NCBI GenBank assembly: GCA_002293665.1
Contig: DBDQ01000041.1
Span: forward strand, 1-15,695
Direction: 5' to 3'
Length of the DNA: 15,695 bases
From: Alistipes sp. UBA928
GTDB lineage: Bacteria > Bacteroidota > Bacteroidia > Bacteroidales > Rikenellaceae
Part shown: one piece after another, positions 1 through 8,600 of the stretch
Layout of the letters: each line of letters opens with the position of its first letter
How positions within the stretch are numbered: position 1 is the first letter of the stretch
Made by a program: the position numbers and the translations under genes
Notes under the pieces: generated by a model
What the model saw: only the letters and a program-made list of their open reading frames with translations
The model's database searches: none
What the model was told of the DNA's origin: nothing

Positions 1-110
1 CCCGAAAGTAGACCGCTCGCTGTGTCCCAAAATATGGCGCAAGCTTACCAACTTGTGCCTATCGAATCGCCAATAGAAGCAAATCGAAGCCCGCTCGCCA
101 GCGTTCCGGC

Positions 111-135
111 CTGCCAAAATGACAGTCATTTCGGC
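111..135. repeat. Overlapping dyads upstream of clpB
   Basis: Two inverted repeats overlap here. Positions 113-123 and 125-135 form an 11-bp dyad around A124 with one mismatch (GCCAAAATGAC against GTCATTTCGGC). Positions 111-116 and 120-125 form a shorter perfect one (CTGCCA, then AAA, then TGACAG). They end two bases before the -24 element of the putative clpB promoter. A protein-binding operator is the natural reading, but no cognate regulator can be named from this window. Confidence 0.5.
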
Positions 136-136
136 G

Positions 137-152
137 TGGCAAACAATTTGCA
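137..152 (+). promoter_or_regulatory. Putative sigma-54 (-24/-12) promoter of clpB
   Basis: TGGCAAACAATTTGCA matches the sigma-54 consensus TGGCAcr-N4-TTGCW at nearly every conserved position, with the GG and GC dinucleotides at the correct spacing (138-139 and 150-151). Transcription would begin near 163 and leave a leader of about 17 nt before the clpB ATG. No convincing Bacteroidetes -33/-7 pair is seen nearer the gene. The match is direct sequence evidence; use by RpoN is inference. Confidence 0.5.
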
Positions 153-179
153 GATATTTGTGTCAAAAAACCATTTGAC

Positions 180-2825
180 ATGAACATCAACACTCTGACA
201 ATCAAAGCACAGGAGGCACTTCAGGCAGCAATGTCGCGCGCCTCCTCGGCTGGCAACCAAGCTGTCGAACCGCTGCACATACTGTCGGCACTGACAGCCG
301 ACGACGACGCACTCGCCGTGTTTCTTCTCCAGCGCATGGGGGTCGGCGCGGCGGCGGTGCGCACTGCCGTAGAAACCGCCATCGGCGCCCTGCCCCGGGT
401 TTCGGGATCGGGAGGCGAGCAGTTCTTCTCGGGCGATTCGTCGCGCGTGATCCAGCGCGCCACCGACTTCACGGCGCAGTTCGGCGACCGGTTCGCCTCG
501 GTCGAACACCTGCTGCTGGGGCTCCTTTCGAAGGAGGGTGGCGAGGCGGCGCGCATCCTCAAAAGCGCCGGAGCGAACGAAAAAGAGCTCGTCGCCGCCA
601 TCAAAGAATTCAGAAAAGGCGCCTCGATAGACTCGCAAACCAGCGACCAGACTTTCGACGCGCTCGGTAAATATGCACTCAATCTAAATGAGTTGGCGCG
701 CGCAGGAAAACTCGACCCCGTGATCGGCCGCGACGAGGAGATACGCCGCGTGTTGCAAATCCTGTCGCGCCGCACCAAGAACAACCCCATTCTCGTGGGC
801 GAACCCGGCGTGGGTAAAACCGCCATCGCCGAGGGGATCGCCCACCGCATCGTGGCGGGCGACATTCCCGACAACCTGCGCTCCAAGCAGGTCTTTTCGC
901 TCGACATGGGAGCTCTCGTCGCCGGTGCCAAGTACAAGGGCGAGTTCGAGGAGCGGCTCAAGGCGGTGGTGAAAGAGGTGATCGGCGCCGAGGGCGAAAT
1001 CCTGCTCTTCATCGACGAGATACACACGTTGGTCGGCGCGGGCAAAGGCGAAGGAGCTATGGACGCCGCCAACATCCTCAAACCCGCACTCGCGCGCGGC
1101 GACCTGCGCACGATAGGCGCCACGACGCTCGACGAATATCAGAAATTTTTTGAAAAAGACAAAGCCCTCGAGCGCCGTTTCCAAATGGTGATGGTCGACG
1201 AACCCACCACCGAGGACTCGATCTCGATCCTGCGCGGACTCAAGGAGCGCTACGAAAACCACCACAAAGTGCAGATACGCGACGAGGCCATCATAGCCGC
1301 CGTCGAGCTCAGCCATCGCTACATCACCCAGCGATTCCTGCCCGACAAGGCCATAGATCTCGTCGACGAAGCGGCTTCCAAGTTGCGTCTCGAAATGAAT
1401 TCCGTTCCTGAGGAGATCGACACGCTCGACCGCCGCATGCGCCAGCTCGAAATCGAGCGCGAAGCCATCCGCCGCGAGAACGACACCGCCCGCCTCGAAA
1501 CCCTCACCCGCGAGATCGAGGAGCTCGGCGCCGAACGCAACGCCATGCGCGCCAAGTGGGAGAGCGAACGCAAGATGTTAGAAAAGATTCAGAGCGGTAA
1601 GGAGCACATAGAACGTTTCAAGGTCGAGGCCGCCGAGGCCGAACGCCGAGGCGACTACGGCCTCGTGGCCGAACTGCGCTACGGCAAGATTCGCGAGGCC
1701 GAGACCGAAATCGCAAACCTCACCGCCGAACTCGAAACAGCCAACGCCTCGCGCGGGTCGATGATCAAAGAAGTAGTTGATGCTCAAGACATTGCCGAGG
1801 TGGTGTCGCGATGGACCGGCATCCCCGTCAGCAAGATGCTGGAGGGCGAACGCGAAAAACTACTCCATATGGAGGCCGAGTTGCACCGCCGCGTGGTGGG
1901 TCAGGAGGCTGCCATCCGCGCCATCTCCGACGCCGTGCGCCGCAGCCGCGCAGGTCTCAGTGACGCCCGCCGCCCTATCGGTTCGTTCCTGTTCCTCGGC
2001 ACCACCGGCGTCGGCAAAACCGAACTCGCAAAGGCCCTCGCCGAGTTTCTGTTCAACGACGACGGCATGATGACGCGCATCGACATGAGCGAGTATCAGG
2101 AGCGCCACAGCGTGTCGCGCCTCATCGGCGCCCCTCCGGGATATGTGGGCTACGACGAGGGCGGGCAACTCACCGAGGCCGTCAGGCGCAAACCCTACTC
2201 GGTGGTGCTGCTCGACGAGATCGAAAAAGCTCACCCCGACGTCTTCAACATCCTGCTGCAAGTACTTGACGACGGGCGACTTACCGACAACAAGGGCCGC
2301 ACCGTCGACTTCCGCAACACGATCATCATCATGACCTCCAACATGGGATCCTCCGTGATCCGCGAACGTTTTGAAGGAGCAACGGGCGCCAACGGCGGTG
2401 GGAACGCCCACGGCGGATTTAATTCCGATGGTGAACCCTCAGAAGAACTTGTGGAACGCACACGCGACGAGGTTGTAGAACTGATGAAACAGGTACTCAA
2501 GCCCGAGTTTCTGAACCGCATCGACGAAATAGTGATGTTCACCCCGCTCACCCGGAGCGACACGCTGAAGATCGTCGACATCCAGATCGGCACGATCGAA
2601 CGCATGCTCGCCCACAACGGAATCGAACTGAGAGTCGACGCCAAAGCACGCAAATGGCTCGCCGACGAAGGGTTTGACCCCGTATACGGTGCCCGGCCCG
2701 TCAAACGTGCGATTCAGCAAAACGTTGTCAATCAACTGTCTAAAGAGATTCTCGCCGCTCACATAGACCGCACCCGCCCCATCGAAGTAAGCGCCGGCAA
2801 AGAGGGTCTGACCTTCAAGAATTGA
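180..2825 (+). CDS. clpB: ATP-dependent chaperone ClpB (Hsp100 disaggregase)
   Basis: ClpB is a cytoplasmic hexameric AAA+ disaggregase that threads aggregated protein through its pore, working with DnaK/DnaJ/GrpE. All expected parts are visible: an N-terminal Clp_N repeat domain (about 1-145), NBD1 Walker A at 207-214 (GEPGVGKT) and Walker B ending at D279-E280, pore-loop Y252, a charged coiled-coil M domain (about 405-530), NBD2 Walker A at 607-614 (GTTGVGKT), Walker B D679-E680, pore-loop Y655, and the C-terminal GARPVKRAI sensor-2 segment. At 881 residues it is slightly longer than the usual 860 or so. Part of the excess is a Gly/Asn-rich stretch at about 733-752, just after the SNMGS motif of NBD2. 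The M domain separates it from ClpA and ClpC. The ATG at 180 is chosen because MNINTLTIKAQEAL is the normal ClpB start; there is no Shine-Dalgarno. It stands alone and ends at a hairpin terminator. Confidence 0.98.
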   Translation: MNINTLTIKAQEALQAAMSRASSAGNQAVEPLHILSALTADDDALAVFLLQRMGVGAAAVRTAVETAIGALPRVSGSGGEQFFSGDSSRVIQRATDFTAQFGDRFASVEHLLLGLLSKEGGEAARILKSAGANEKELVAAIKEFRKGASIDSQTSDQTFDALGKYALNLNELARAGKLDPVIGRDEEIRRVLQILSRRTKNNPILVGEPGVGKTAIAEGIAHRIVAGDIPDNLRSKQVFSLDMGALVAGAKYKGEFEERLKAVVKEVIGAEGEILLFIDEIHTLVGAGKGEGAMDAANILKPALARGDLRTIGATTLDEYQKFFEKDKALERRFQMVMVDEPTTEDSISILRGLKERYENHHKVQIRDEAIIAAVELSHRYITQRFLPDKAIDLVDEAASKLRLEMNSVPEEIDTLDRRMRQLEIEREAIRRENDTARLETLTREIEELGAERNAMRAKWESERKMLEKIQSGKEHIERFKVEAAEAERRGDYGLVAELRYGKIREAETEIANLTAELETANASRGSMIKEVVDAQDIAEVVSRWTGIPVSKMLEGEREKLLHMEAELHRRVVGQEAAIRAISDAVRRSRAGLSDARRPIGSFLFLGTTGVGKTELAKALAEFLFNDDGMMTRIDMSEYQERHSVSRLIGAPPGYVGYDEGGQLTEAVRRKPYSVVLLDEIEKAHPDVFNILLQVLDDGRLTDNKGRTVDFRNTIIIMTSNMGSSVIRERFEGATGANGGGNAHGGFNSDGEPSEELVERTRDEVVELMKQVLKPEFLNRIDEIVMFTPLTRSDTLKIVDIQIGTIERMLAHNGIELRVDAKARKWLADEGFDPVYGARPVKRAIQQNVVNQLSKEILAAHIDRTRPIEVSAGKEGLTFKN

Positions 2826-2878
2826 TCCGGTTCCACAGATTTTGTGGCCAAAGTGGTGATTATGCAACGCTCGGCACA

Positions 2879-2925
2879 AAAAATATCCCGGGGGTTTACT
2901 GAACGTAAATCCCTGGGATATTTTT
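2879..2925. terminator. Bidirectional hairpin terminator between clpB and mdh
   Basis: Two 21-nt arms (2879-2899 and 2905-2925) pair around the loop TGAAC. On the + strand all 21 pairs form, two of them G-U, and the A/T ends supply U tracts in both directions. On the minus strand the same two positions are A-C mismatches, so the structure is best tuned for clpB transcripts but can also end the convergent mdh transcript. A small hairpin, CCACA/TGTGG, lies at 2833-2847 just before it. Confidence 0.9.
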
Positions 2926-2967
2926 GGGGTTAGCGGCAGCAGAATCGCCGCTATGGCTGCAAAACCA

Positions 2968-3909
2968 CTACAAGGCGCCGATCTCGCTGAGCACCGCGTT
3001 AGTTTTGCGAACGGCATCGGCCGAAGCGGCGAACTTCGCAGACTCGTCGGCGGTGAGTTCGATCTCGACGATGCGTTCTGCACCGCCGCGACCGATCACT
3101 GTCGGCACGCCAATGCAAATGTCCTTCTGTCCGTACTCGCCGCTGAGCGCAACGCACGACGGAATCACCTTCTTCTGGTCGAACATGATAGCTTCGACAA
3201 CGCTTGCCGCGGCAGCACCCGGTGCATACCATGCCGAAGTTCCCAACAGACCGGTCAGAGTCGCACCGCCCACCATGGTGTCGGCAGCTACCTTGCCCAG
3301 AACTTCGGCCGAAGCGAACTTCGAAACGGGCACCCCGCGCCATGCGGCCTTGTCGATGAGCGGGATCATGGTTGTGTCGCCGTGTCCGCCGATCACCATT
3401 CCGTCGATGTCGGACATGCTGGCACCCAACGCTTTGGCGAGGTAGCAACGGAAACGCGACGAGTCGAGTTGTCCGCCCATGCCGAACACCTGCGACGACG
3501 GCAGACCGCTCGACTTGAGGGCCAGATAGGTCATCGTGTCCATCGGGTTGGAAACAATCAGGAAAATCGCCTTCGGAGAGTGTTTCATCGCCTCGCCCAT
3601 CACGGCCTTCACGATGCCGGCGTTGACGCCGATCAGTTCCTCGCGGGTCATACCGGGTTTGCGCGGCACGCCCGAGGTGATCACCACTACGTCCGATCCG
3701 GCCGTTGCGGCGTAGTCGTTTGTCACACCGATCACTCGGGTGTCGAAATCCATAAGGGCCGATGTCTGGTAGATGTCGAGCATCTTGCCCTCCGACAACC
3801 CCTCCTTTATGTCGATCAGCACCACTTCCGACGCCACTTTTCGCAGCGCCAAAGCATTTGCACATGTCGCGCCTACATTACCGGCGCCGATAACTGTTAC
3901 TTTTCCCAT
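2968..3909 (-). CDS. mdh: NAD-dependent malate dehydrogenase
   Basis: Catalyses the reversible oxidation of malate to oxaloacetate with NAD+ in the cytoplasm; in Bacteroidales it mainly serves the reductive branch toward fumarate and succinate. The 313-residue protein has the LDH/MDH fold: Rossmann motif GAGNVG (8-13), D33 at the end of strand 2 (NAD rather than NADP preference), the mobile loop VPRKPGMTR with substrate arginines R83 and R89, the SNPMD motif (120-124), D149 and R152, and catalytic H176 in GGHGD. R83 in the loop marks a malate rather than a lactate dehydrogenase. It lies 49 bp downstream of gcvH on the same strand and is probably co-transcribed with it. The start is the only ATG before the Rossmann motif. 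It has few TTA, CTA or TCA codons, in line with high expression. Confidence 0.97.
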   Translation of the reverse strand: MGKVTVIGAGNVGATCANALALRKVASEVVLIDIKEGLSEGKMLDIYQTSALMDFDTRVIGVTNDYAATAGSDVVVITSGVPRKPGMTREELIGVNAGIVKAVMGEAMKHSPKAIFLIVSNPMDTMTYLALKSSGLPSSQVFGMGGQLDSSRFRCYLAKALGASMSDIDGMVIGGHGDTTMIPLIDKAAWRGVPVSKFASAEVLGKVAADTMVGGATLTGLLGTSAWYAPGAAAASVVEAIMFDQKKVIPSCVALSGEYGQKDICIGVPTVIGRGGAERIVEIELTADESAKFAASADAVRKTNAVLSEIGAL

Positions 3910-3958
3910 TGCTATTTTGAGTTAATTATGTTAAACGAATATCCCTGCTAAATCGGGT

Positions 3959-4336
3959 TCAGCCCACCAGCGCTTTGTACTCTTCGGCGCTGAGCAGTCC
4001 GGCGACCTGCCCGGGGTCGGACATCGCAACGCGGATGATCCATCCCTCGCCGTATGGATCGCGGTTGACAGTCTCGGGAGCGTCATCGAGTGCGCCGTTG
4101 AATTCGGTCACCTCGCCGCTCACGGGACAGAAGAGGTCGGAGACGGTTTTGACCGCCTCGATGGTTCCGAACACGCTGTCCTGTTCCACGGACTCGCCTA
4201 CCGTCGTCACGTCGAGGTAGACAATGTCGCCAAGCTGCGACTGCGCGAAATCGGTAATGCCCACAACGGCGGTGTCGCCCTCGACCCGCACCCACTCGTG
4301 GTCTTTTGTGTACTTCAATTCGAAAGGAATTTTCAT
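3959..4336 (-). CDS. gcvH: Glycine cleavage system H protein
   Basis: GcvH is the small lipoylated carrier that shuttles the aminomethyl group between the P, T and L proteins of the glycine cleavage complex. The 125-residue product is full length. It starts with the family signature KYTKDHEWV (8-16) and has the lipoylation motif with K63 in IEAVKTVSDLFCPVSGEV; the C-terminal part, including GEGWIIRV, is also typical. No gcvP, gcvT or lipoate ligase gene is in the window. Spacing to mdh is 49 bp and to the upstream glycosyltransferase 53 bp, all in the same direction. A perfect -7 box lies just upstream, so it may be expressed from its own promoter together with mdh. A GcvH-like carrier working with another lipoyl enzyme is possible but less likely. 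Confidence 0.96.
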   Translation of the reverse strand: MKIPFELKYTKDHEWVRVEGDTAVVGITDFAQSQLGDIVYLDVTTVGESVEQDSVFGTIEAVKTVSDLFCPVSGEVTEFNGALDDAPETVNRDPYGEGWIIRVAMSDPGQVAGLLSAEEYKALVG

Positions 4337-4358
4337 TTTATCCGGATTTTTTGTCAGG

Positions 4359-4366
4359 CAAAGTTA
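4359..4366 (-). promoter_or_regulatory. Bacteroidetes -7 box upstream of gcvH
   Basis: Read on the minus strand this is TAACTTTG, an exact match to the Bacteroidetes -7 consensus TAnnTTTG. It lies 22 nt before the gcvH ATG, so the leader would be about 15 nt. No clear -33 TTG is found about 20 nt upstream, which lowers confidence. Confidence 0.5.
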
Positions 4367-4389
4367 TACATTAAATTATAATTCGCCTA

Positions 4390-5442
4390 CTATTCCGCGA
4401 CTTTTTTGTACACTTCCCACACACGGTCGATGATCGTTTCCGGAGGTATGCCGGCCAAACAGCGATAGTCGCCGAACTCACACGGTTTGTTGCCAACCAC
4501 CGAGCAGGGGCGGCACTCGAGGGGCAGTTGCACGGCATTGGCAGGATCTTGACCCAGTCCGTAGAAACCGGCGTAGGGATGGGTCGCCCCCCACACCGAC
4601 ACCACAGGGGTGCCCACAAGCGACCCCATCTGCATCGCCACGGAGTCCATCGTCAGCATCACGTCGAGGTTGGCGATCAGGTTCAGTTCGTCGCCAAGGT
4701 TCATCGTACCTATGACCGACACTATGTTGTCGTGTTTCTCGGCGAGTTCGGCGGCCAGGCGCTGCTCCTCTTTTCCGCCACCAAAGATGAACACTTTCTG
4801 GGCGCGGCCGGCTATGCTCATTGCCACCTGCTCCATCTGTTCGATCGGGTAGACCTTCGTGTCGTACTTTGCGAATGGTGCGATGCCGATCCAGGGGCCG
4901 GTCTTTTTTCCGTGCAGGTAATTGATGGCGAGGGGCACGGGCAGGGTCATGTCGATGTCGGGCTGGGGCGTGAGCTCGAACCCGAGGTCGCGCAGCACGT
5001 CGACATAACGTTCGGTGGTGGTTTTGAGTTGGTGAAAATTGAGGTAGCCTTTTCGGCATAGCCGGCGTTTCGATCCGCGGCCTTTGTCTATGTGTGCGGT
5101 GCGACACCCTTTGAGATTCAGCAGGTTTCGGATAAGTCGGCTACCTGTGTTATCGTGCATGTCGGCGACGGCGTCTACACCGTCGCGTTTGGCATCGCCC
5201 GCCAGACGGAACAGACCGAAGAGTCCCTTGTGCCGGAAGTTGGGATTGAGGTGAAAGAACCGCATGTTGTGGATGCCGCGAAAGAAGGGGGCAAAAAAAG
5301 GCCGGGTCAGGACGGTGATCTTGACCTCGGGATATTTCTTTCGCAACGCGCGGATGACAGGCACAAGTATCGCCACATCGCCCATCAACGACATGCGAAT
5401 TATAAGAATATGTTTCGGCAGTGGCTTCACTATCGCAGACAT
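4390..5442 (-). CDS. Glycosyltransferase family 9 (heptosyltransferase-like)
   Basis: This 350-residue protein belongs to the GT9 family, whose known members are ADP-heptose:LPS heptosyltransferases acting on the cytoplasmic face of the inner membrane. The N-terminus has the family opening HILIIRMSLMGD (11-22), with the conserved Asp at 22. The C-terminal half holds the donor-site segment DVMLTMDSVAMQMGSLVGTPVVSVWG, followed by a cysteine cluster (C310, C313, C321, C328) that is common in Bacteroidetes members. The exact sugar and acceptor cannot be read from sequence, so no waa symbol is given. It is the first gene of a same-strand run with gcvH and mdh, 53 bp apart, although the functions are unrelated. 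The ATG at 5442 is chosen; the only alternative, M17, would cut into the first beta strand. Confidence 0.92.
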   Translation of the reverse strand: MSAIVKPLPKHILIIRMSLMGDVAILVPVIRALRKKYPEVKITVLTRPFFAPFFRGIHNMRFFHLNPNFRHKGLFGLFRLAGDAKRDGVDAVADMHDNTGSRLIRNLLNLKGCRTAHIDKGRGSKRRLCRKGYLNFHQLKTTTERYVDVLRDLGFELTPQPDIDMTLPVPLAINYLHGKKTGPWIGIAPFAKYDTKVYPIEQMEQVAMSIAGRAQKVFIFGGGKEEQRLAAELAEKHDNIVSVIGTMNLGDELNLIANLDVMLTMDSVAMQMGSLVGTPVVSVWGATHPYAGFYGLGQDPANAVQLPLECRPCSVVGNKPCEFGDYRCLAGIPPETIIDRVWEVYKKVAE

Positions 5443-5449
5443 AATAGTG

Positions 5450-5457
5450 CGAAGATA
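5450..5457 (-). promoter_or_regulatory. Possible -7 box of the glycosyltransferase gene
   Basis: On the minus strand this reads TATCTTCG, one base from the -7 consensus TAnnTTTG, eight bases before the ATG. A start about 7 nt downstream would give a nearly leaderless mRNA. No clear -33 element is seen. Confidence 0.4.
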
Positions 5458-5551
5458 GCAAAAAAAATCAAATTGACATATGTGGGAACAGGTCTTCGCC
5501 AGACTCAGGAGTGGGATCGTAACCGGGAGCCATTATGGTCTGATCGGTTAT

Positions 5552-5583
5552 AAAAAAGGAACGCCCTCTTTCGAGGGCGTTCC
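5552..5583 (-). terminator. Intrinsic terminator of the large lipoprotein gene
   Basis: GGAACGCCCTC (5558-5568) pairs perfectly with GAGGGCGTTCC (5573-5583) around a 4-nt loop. In minus-strand RNA it is followed by six U residues (from 5557-5552). It lies 20 nt after the TAA of the lipoprotein gene. This is a textbook rho-independent terminator and shows that the lipoprotein is the last gene of its transcript. Confidence 0.95.
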
Positions 5584-5603
5584 GATTATTGAATGTTTAA
5601 CGA

Positions 5604-8600
5604 TTATTGGCGGAGTTCATCCACGATGTTGATATCAACATCCTGTTCAAGAGTCCTACCGAAGCGGTCGTAAACCTTGACGTGAATCTTGGTCGGGCCG
5701 GCAAAGTTGGTAAGCTTGGTCAGGATCGGCAGGTGAGCCTTCACGAAGTTGGCACCAGTACCGGTTGCAAGACGAGCTTCCTGTCCGTTGTTGTTTACAC
5801 CGTCGTTTTCGTCGATGATATCGTAGTCATCAATCTGGTAAGGACGATAGAACAATACCTTGGCAATGTAAGTGTAGGTATACCCTACCAAGTTGCTTGC
5901 ACCGCTACCATTGGGAACATTTTCCTTGAAGATGCTACGCGGGTTACCGGCATAGTCATACATCTTGATGTGGTCGTCGTTGATCGGCGTGTAGTTACCA
6001 CCCATGTTCTCGATAGCTTTATCGGTAGCTTCGATACGACCTTCGGCCAATGCACTCATAACCTTGATCTTGAAGTCGTTGTTAGCAACTTCGTCGGCAG
6101 TGTAGTGATAGAAGCCGATGTACGGACCAATTTCCCACCTCATCGGAATCTCGTCACCGTAGGCGTTACCACCGTTGGGGTTAGTAGCGTCGTCAGCGAA
6201 AGGAATATTGGTGTAGTTGGGTGTCTCTTGACCAGCGGCGGTAGCAGCGTTAGCGAAACCTGCAAGGTTGCCGTTCTGGTTGGTCTGGTTGTACAACTGT
6301 ACGACAGTACCTGCGGTGAAGCCCGGATTCTGAACACCGTTACCGGCAGTCATGTACGCGGTTCCCGGGAGTCTCGGATAGTTAGCGGCAATGTTGTCAC
6401 CGCCCGGAGTGCCGATAAAGTCACTGTAATGACCACCTTCGAAAGCTCCTGTAGGATTCTTCAACTGAACCTGAGTGTAAGCTACCCACTGTTTGGGATT
6501 CTCTTCGTCACCTCTCTGACCTACCTTGAGATAACCACCGTCGAGAGGACGCCAGCTGGTATGTTTCAGGTCGGTAACACCACCGGGGTTGAACACGTTG
6601 TAATAGGTCGAGGTACGAGAAATTACTTCGTCGGCAGCAGTACCACCCAGCCAATTCCATGCAACCCGGCCGATAATACTGTTAGCAGCGTTGAGCGGAG
6701 TCGTCAGAGGCGCGCTCGAGAGAGTATGCCAGTCGTCATTAGCTTTCACGTCGGTACCGTAGAACTTGGTTTCTCTCCAAGCGTCCTGCGGGAAGATACC
6801 CGGAAGGTCATAGTAAGCCATGAGGACGCTCTGATCTTCGTTCCAACGACGCGGCTGTTTCTGGAACAGTCTGTCGAGTACCGGTCTCTGCGGAGTGAAC
6901 TTGATTTCGATAGAGTTCAACTTTCTGTCGTTCTTGTCGAAGAAGTCAACGGTAATCACATAGTCGTCACCGATGTCGAATGTACGAACGTCACCGTCCA
7001 CGGGGACACTATAAGCGTAGTTCGGGAAGAGATCGAGTTTACGAGCATCGTACAGAGTCGAGAGGCTGAGGTTGAGGCCGCTGCCTCTTTCCAATGCCAC
7101 AACAGAAGTAGTGTTGTCTCTGCCGATCCATTTGAGAACCGATTTACCTGCGGTAGGCTGCTGATCTGCCGGGAACATACGAGTACCGTTTCCGGCGGCG
7201 GTTTCTACAAAAGTAGCAGGCTGAAGACCATAATTACCGGCAACAACATTAGTTGTAACTTCCGGGTCGAAACGATCTGTCTGATTCTGATTTTTCGTCA
7301 CATTCATGACGCTGACGATTTCATAGGTCTTAGCACCCCATTCGTCATCCATCCAGCGGTTTGCCAGGTTTTCTTCTTCGACATCGGCTATGCCGCGCAG
7401 GTCGTTGAACATCACTGCGAGGTCTACATTGAGCGGCGAGCTGATAACGTCGTAGAAGTTATTTACCATACCATTAGCGTACGGTGCCTGATATTGAACT
7501 GCATCGGGGAATTCGTCCTGAACGATGTAAGGCGAGATCGGAATAGGAGTAACGATAGACTGACGAGTCACGTTGATCTTGACATACTGGAGATAGATCT
7601 TACCGTCTACACCCAGTTTGAAGACTCTCATGTTGAACATGGCTTCGGTCAGGCCGTCGGGAATTTTGGTAGCCCTGAATTCGGTTTTTTCAGCATTGAA
7701 CTGGATACCGAACACGTTCGTAACATAAGTTTCGTCCTGGTCGTTACTACCGACCTTAATGTACCAGTCGACAACAGCGTTGGTCGAGAGATAGTCTTCG
7801 TTATCCTGAAGAGCTGCACGGGTAGTATAGTCAAGGAAACCATTGCCGACGGGACGCAACGGGTGGAAGTAAGAGCTGTCATGAGCAACACCGGAACCAG
7901 TAGCAGAGAGAGCGGAGGTAGAACCATGGAGGATAATCTCATCACCGTCCCAAATCGGAGTAATTTCTTCTGCATGGGTAACAAACGCTTTCGGAGAAGC
8001 ATTCAACGGATGAATGATATAATCCTGGTCGAACTCAAGCTTGTTCCACTTGTCTTTCTCTACATAGAAAGAGGCCAGAACGTTGTTTTTCGGAGCATGA
8101 ATTCCCTTATCATCCACCTTGATGACCTGAGCCTCGATCGAAGCGAGGTAGGTGGGAGTGATGGTGAACGGAGTGTATTCCGAACGAATACCATCCTCGG
8201 TAACCAGTGAGTACTGAGCGTTGGCTGTGAATTTTTCAGCATAAGCTTCCCTGGTGGCAAACTCGCCTTTGGGGAAGTTGGAGCCTTCAACGAAGTAGAG
8301 AGCACTGTTGGCAGCAGCCCTGGTCAAAAGACCGGTGATGAGAACAGGCTGTTTGAGACCGACGGGCAATACATTGCCCTTAGAATCCTGCAGAGTGAGG
8401 TTCTTGTACTCCGCGAAGGGAACAGTGATAGGATGAACCTGAACGATGAAACCCTTGTCCTGCGAGTCGAGGATGTTGAGCACATTCTTAGCTTTGATCT
8501 GGTAGCGGCCACCATCCCATGCAGTCTTGCTTACATTGAGTGTGCCGAAACTATAATCATAAGCTCCGACGGGCCCGGTACCATTGCCTTCGGTAATTTG

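Noticed and set aside
1..110. Gene or RNA in the first 110 bases
   Set aside because: No ORF, tRNA fold or promoter box stands out on either strand; only the dyads from 111 on can be supported.
2953..3951. 332-codon + strand frame opposite mdh
   Set aside because: Same codon-register effect; it runs through the mdh gene and the intergenic region, and gives a His/Arg-rich meaningless product.
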